Assembly (NCBI GenBank): GCA_038878695.1 | Contig: JAVZVD010000001.1 | Span: forward strand, 522,024-586,023 | Source: Fervidicoccaceae archaeon | Lineage (GTDB): Archaea > Thermoproteota > Thermoprotei_A > Sulfolobales > Fervidicoccaceae | Length of the DNA stretch: 64,000 nt | Reading direction: 5' to 3' | Part shown: piece after piece, positions 62,201 through 64,000 of the stretch | Layout of the letters: each line of letters opens with the position of its first letter | Position numbering within the stretch: the stretch's first letter is position 1 | The notes under the pieces: generated by a model | What the model was told of the DNA's origin: nothing | Seen by the model: only the letters and a program-made list of their open reading frames with translations | The model's database searches: none | Position numbers and translations under genes: made by a program

Positions 62201-62741
62201 CCCAGATGGTCTTAATGGGCTTGTTGTCGAGCGGTGTTGGCGCGTGGTCGCTTTCACCTCCATGGACGACAACCACCTTGATTTTCGTCGCCTCGTGGAA
62301 CCTCTGCCAGTTCTTCACCACGTAGTCAGCTATGTCTTTGTCTAAGATGGCGAGAACCTCTGCGGCTTCTCGTGGGGTTCTAGACTCCCGTATGACCTTG
62401 AGCACGTGGTAAAGGGTTGCCAGAGCATGGGATTTTCCGCCTCCGAACAGCGATGGAAGAACGAAGAGTCTTGACTCAACGCGGCACCTCACACCTCCAA
62501 CTACGTCCTCTCTGATGTTCAGGAGGCTCATCAGTACCATTATCACAAGCTTCTTGATCCCCTGAGTAACAGCTGTTCTCTTGAAGAACTCAGCCGGGTT
62601 TCTGAGGAACTCGGGTGCGGTGCCCCTATCGATGTGTACTATGTCGATTGCCGGAGTGTAGTTTCCTTCCAGGATTTCCTTTCTAACTCTGATGCTCTTC
62701 AGAGGCGGGACCTGAGCTACAATGGACATGATCTCATTCAT
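59256..62741 (-). CDS. DUF499-type large ATPase
   Basis: 1161 residues. Walker A as LFGGGKSHALATLYH near residue 95 (GGGKSH, as in DUF499), Walker B as SSAVILIDEIAQYYGR near 215, and a long Glu/Lys-rich C-terminal part. DUF499 proteins are AAA+-like ATPases nearly always paired with DUF1156 methylases. ATG directly abuts the methylase stop (TAG then ATG), so the two are co-translated. It may drive conformational changes or recruit the helicase. Confidence 0.85.
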   Translation of the reverse strand: MNEIMSIVAQVPPLKSIRVRKEILEGNYTPAIDIVHIDRGTAPEFLRNPAEFFKRTAVTQGIKKLVIMVLMSLLNIREDVVGGVRCRVESRLFVLPSLFGGGKSHALATLYHVLKVIRESRTPREAAEVLAILDKDIADYVVKNWQRFHEATKIKVVVVHGGESDHAPTPLDNKPIKTIWGYIADKLGNYQLVAVQDNNVVAPSKDQLRTLLNGSSAVILIDEIAQYYGRIPENMRPLVNQFILVLSELLTTEDIQSCAVVITIPFSPETGRLEKAHEKLFDVDVIKRVLDRTRGTTIVVTSFGDIASIVRKRIFDEDPAKLASLGRKIGEMIVNAVPATEIRDHLVRRKLVDELEKTYPVHPETIETLRVLHQYLSEHFQLTRSPLAIVAESLRAVELGCFDWTGFEPHLLMPYYVPVFDEAVLVSNLPSTERDFQRFVSVLRSSVVSESTSVDVKCTVKPVHEQYVDKEYVPAAYAISVYIWLRSLAGRGLVSNKDIYPTTRDVAYAVIDLPVAKDSKWYDAEATLRYLSGKLPHLHVHEDRWFMKWTPRLQELMNRYAEKVTDDEVETVLRNQLDTGFKKVRSGLPLLGEAAVFHNEIREEGAVPTIVVYTEPVPDSELAEQVKYTNTLILVPDTESRIPPDEAKRYGVKAETYWEALRSAIKYHIVCRDKLTEEVLAEEYEADIREEPDLLKKLKQDVSKCEKDYLKYTEVLISKVYNTVKLKRGGRILSLKLSEIVREKQVFKAVEETLCSNSFILSEMDENWVLDVARVLLGESAVQDSVMLNNVWINLLTGNREDIPVMSLKWFVENALKPVKNLEYAVKIEGKLYWKSVLSSKSEALARVKSGGAGSLTDEEYESIAKEALSSMKQGRPVVLTKYTSILEEWLENAKRSLESNEILVFTDGERELTLDALRQLPGYGELIRTTYVAYKEKIAVRVDIDAPGEAEAEAPILIKLNLKAVAPVVERAKLRITAKGAEPAQIEEDVAVPFSRSFELKPEKNAGEVVVTAVVLDEKGSVLGRGEKTVRIRRPVLAPEEVTLTLTVRDAKEYLEAGRVVALKAMEISSFEDFHRAVAVSRELVGSITVKAVMDKIRVEADNLSVDEAIQVLSLVRDLTDSFEVRDLRITVHVPEDKMSEVEKIKELPDNLRLTVLVKG

Positions 62742-64000
62742 CTAGGTTTTAATACGCTCAAGAATACTTATAACTCTTGAACACAGCGAGGCTTCGGGGT
62801 CGCTCCTTATCCTGGCTAGAGCACGCGCTAGCGCTACAGCTTCCTCGACGAGGTGCGGGTACTTAGATGAGAGCTCCTCGTAGACAACCTTGAACTCGCT
62901 GAACGTCTGCGTAACCTCGTACTCGAGTATGTGGAGAACGTCCAGGGCGTTCGATAGCTCTCTTACCCTGCTATCCTCCCTAACACCGAGTTTTACCAGG
63001 TCCAGTTTTCTCAGCCCAGCTATCCTCTTGAGCTCTTCTGGGTCGTCCGAGCTCGGCGAGAGAAGTACGTAGGTCTTCTGCTTCGCTACCTTCGAGCCCT
63101 TGCTCTCGGTGTTCACCGGAGTTATAGCTCTCTCCTTTACAAGTACCTCGTGGAGCTTTTCCCCTAGTTTCTTCTTCGACTCGGCTACATCACCGAGAAC
63201 ACTGTACCCCAGGGTTATGAGCTCCTGGCTCGACAGGAGAACAGTAGCTTCTCCAGCGTGCAGTCTCTTTATCAGCGCGTAGGCTAGCGATATCGGTGAG
63301 AGCTTCGCGGCTTCATCTCCGACGAGCTCCTCGGATGCTATTCTCATGGCTTGCTTAACGATGTCCTCGGTTGACGCGTAGGCTCCTATGGCTTTCCTTA
63401 TAGCTCTGTACGAAGTGTAAACGCTGAGAGCGGTGGAGAAAGCGGCGAAGTAGAGGTCTGTACCGTCCAGCTTTACCTTGCTCAAGAGCTCCCTCACCCG
63501 CGATCTAACCTCCTCGGAAACAGTCCTCAGCTCGGCTTCACCGCAGTCTTTAACCCTCCACGTTGCAATAATGCTTGTCTTTAGAGCAGTCTTACCCCTA
63601 GCTGTAACCCTCTCCTCGCTCTCTGTGTGAAGAACCCACGTCTTCGTGAGAGCGAGCTGTGTACGCCTCCATCCAGCTTCAACAAGCTCAAGCCACGCCC
63701 TAGGGCTCGTATGAGCAAAATAGACAACTAGTAGTTCATCTTTCTTCAGCCTCTTCTCCATTGTCTCGAACGCTTTGCCAAGTAGCTCCGTGTAGTACTC
63801 TGGACCGCTTTTGCCGAGGAAGTGCTTTACTCTGCCCTCGTTGTACGTGATCTCCCGTAGCGATAGCGCCTCCCACTGTGTTCTGTGCTTGAACGCCTCC
63901 GGGTGGTAGTCTCTCAGGATTCTCTTGAGCCAAACGTAGTAGAAGTCGCTTAGCTCCGCATACGGCACGTCGTCTCTGTACGGCGGGTCCGTAACGATCA
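62742..64000 (-). CDS. DUF1156-type N6-adenine DNA methylase (C-terminal part)
   Basis: Right window edge cuts the N-terminus. The visible minus-strand frame begins IVTDPPYRDD; DPPY is the catalytic motif IV of N6-adenine methyltransferases, so the SAM-binding domain lies outside. The ~410 residues that follow end with VISILERIKT and are helical and charged, consistent with DUF1156 proteins. It is the first visible gene of the operon and is expected to modify host DNA so that the helicase and nuclease act on unmodified DNA. Confidence 0.8.
   Translation of the reverse strand, partial: IVTDPPYRDDVPYAELSDFYYVWLKRILRDYHPEAFKHRTQWEALSLREITYNEGRVKHFLGKSGPEYYTELLGKAFETMEKRLKKDELLVVYFAHTSPRAWLELVEAGWRRTQLALTKTWVLHTESEERVTARGKTALKTSIIATWRVKDCGEAELRTVSEEVRSRVRELLSKVKLDGTDLYFAAFSTALSVYTSYRAIRKAIGAYASTEDIVKQAMRIASEELVGDEAAKLSPISLAYALIKRLHAGEATVLLSSQELITLGYSVLGDVAESKKKLGEKLHEVLVKERAITPVNTESKGSKVAKQKTYVLLSPSSDDPEELKRIAGLRKLDLVKLGVREDSRVRELSNALDVLHILEYEVTQTFSEFKVVYEELSSKYPHLVEEAVALARALARIRSDPEASLCSRVISILERIKT

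Larger units (their letters stand above)
53914..64000. mobile_element. Acquired defence island inserted at tRNA-Ser
   Basis: Starting at the tRNA-Ser 3' end, base composition and codon use change: AT is higher, GAG/CTC-dominated codon choice fades and start codons shift to ATG. Contents are a broken HTH ORF and a single minus-strand operon of defence-type genes, leaving the window at its right end. tRNA-adjacent insertion is the archaeal integrase habit. A 6-bp inverted repeat (GTTTCA at 53946, TGAAAC at 53970) lies near the border. The right border and any second att copy are outside the window. Confidence 0.55.

Noticed and set aside
55556..64000. Island called as DISARM or BREX
   Set aside because: No DrmB (DUF1998), PLD-type DrmC, PglZ or BrxC-type gene is visible; DUF1156/DUF499 pairing fits the helicase-methylase-ATPase type better.
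1..64000. CRISPR arrays or intact insertion sequences
   Set aside because: No regularly spaced direct repeats and no transposase frames were seen.

Overview
The window reads as the chromosome of a hyperthermophilic archaeon of the Thermoproteota (crenarchaeal type). Supporting features are an A-type ATPase cluster, a thermosome subunit, RNA polymerase subunit K, ribosomal protein eS26, archaeal/eukaryal-type ProRS, TrmY, TrmG10, RNase Z, FAU-1, a UPF0147 protein, a LysW carrier protein, a tetraether lipid synthase-like radical SAM enzyme and archaeal SRP RNA. TTG and GTG starts are very common, several starts appear leaderless behind TATA boxes, and two genes are best read with CTG starts. 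I cannot name the genus. From 1 to about 53.9 kb the DNA is GC-rich, tightly packed and mostly housekeeping.

Layout: 0-5 kb, sugar isomerase (PHI), a DppA-like peptidase and a three-gene TadA/TadB/TadC-type pilus or secretion motor. 5-12 kb, a DUF89 protein, tRNA-His, then proC-DUF711-cysS in tight succession and a methyltransferase. 10.5-17.9 kb, the A-ATPase, with subunit I divergent from F-E-A-B-D-K. 18-26.6 kb, information processing and metabolism (proS, eS26, trmY, endonuclease IV-like, lysW, rnz, trmG10, prs, type IA topoisomerase, rpoK). 26.7-33.1 kb, thermosome, FeoB with a Cys-rich winged-helix partner, a TauE-type exporter and two TenA paralogues. 33-38.2 kb, two tRNA-Leu genes that differ only at the wobble base, tRNA-Ala, a secreted metzincin with a frame conflict at its start, MATE, UPF0147 and FAU-1. 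38-51 kb, PAC2, a kinase-like protein, Tes, THUMP-glmM, a three-gene AIRS/Cys-rich/MarC operon, class II RNR, two small ORFs, a deacetylase-family hydrolase and DUF998. 51.1-51.6 kb, an RNA locus with the SRP RNA and, just upstream on the same strand, what looks like only the 5' half of a tRNA-Gln(CUG). 51.7-53.9 kb, citramalate synthase, a CBS protein and tRNA-Ser.

Immediately after tRNA-Ser(GCU), at about 53.9 kb, sequence character changes: visibly lower GC, ATG starts and different codon use. A broken helix-turn-helix ORF is followed by a minus-strand operon that runs off the window end: DUF1156-type N6-adenine DNA methylase, DUF499-type ATPase, an unrecognised 207-aa protein, an SNF2-type helicase with a C-terminal DUF3883/NO VEIN-like domain, and a beta-CASP metallo-beta-lactamase nuclease. 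The joins are stop/start abutment or 4-bp overlaps. The nuclease is a pseudogene with two TGA nonsense codons and two frameshifts. Core composition (helicase + methylase + ATPase) resembles the Hma-type anti-phage system. The translationally coupled beta-CASP nuclease and the 207-aa protein look like additions, and this is the strongest candidate for an undescribed system. The orphan tRNA-Gln half is the second strongest.
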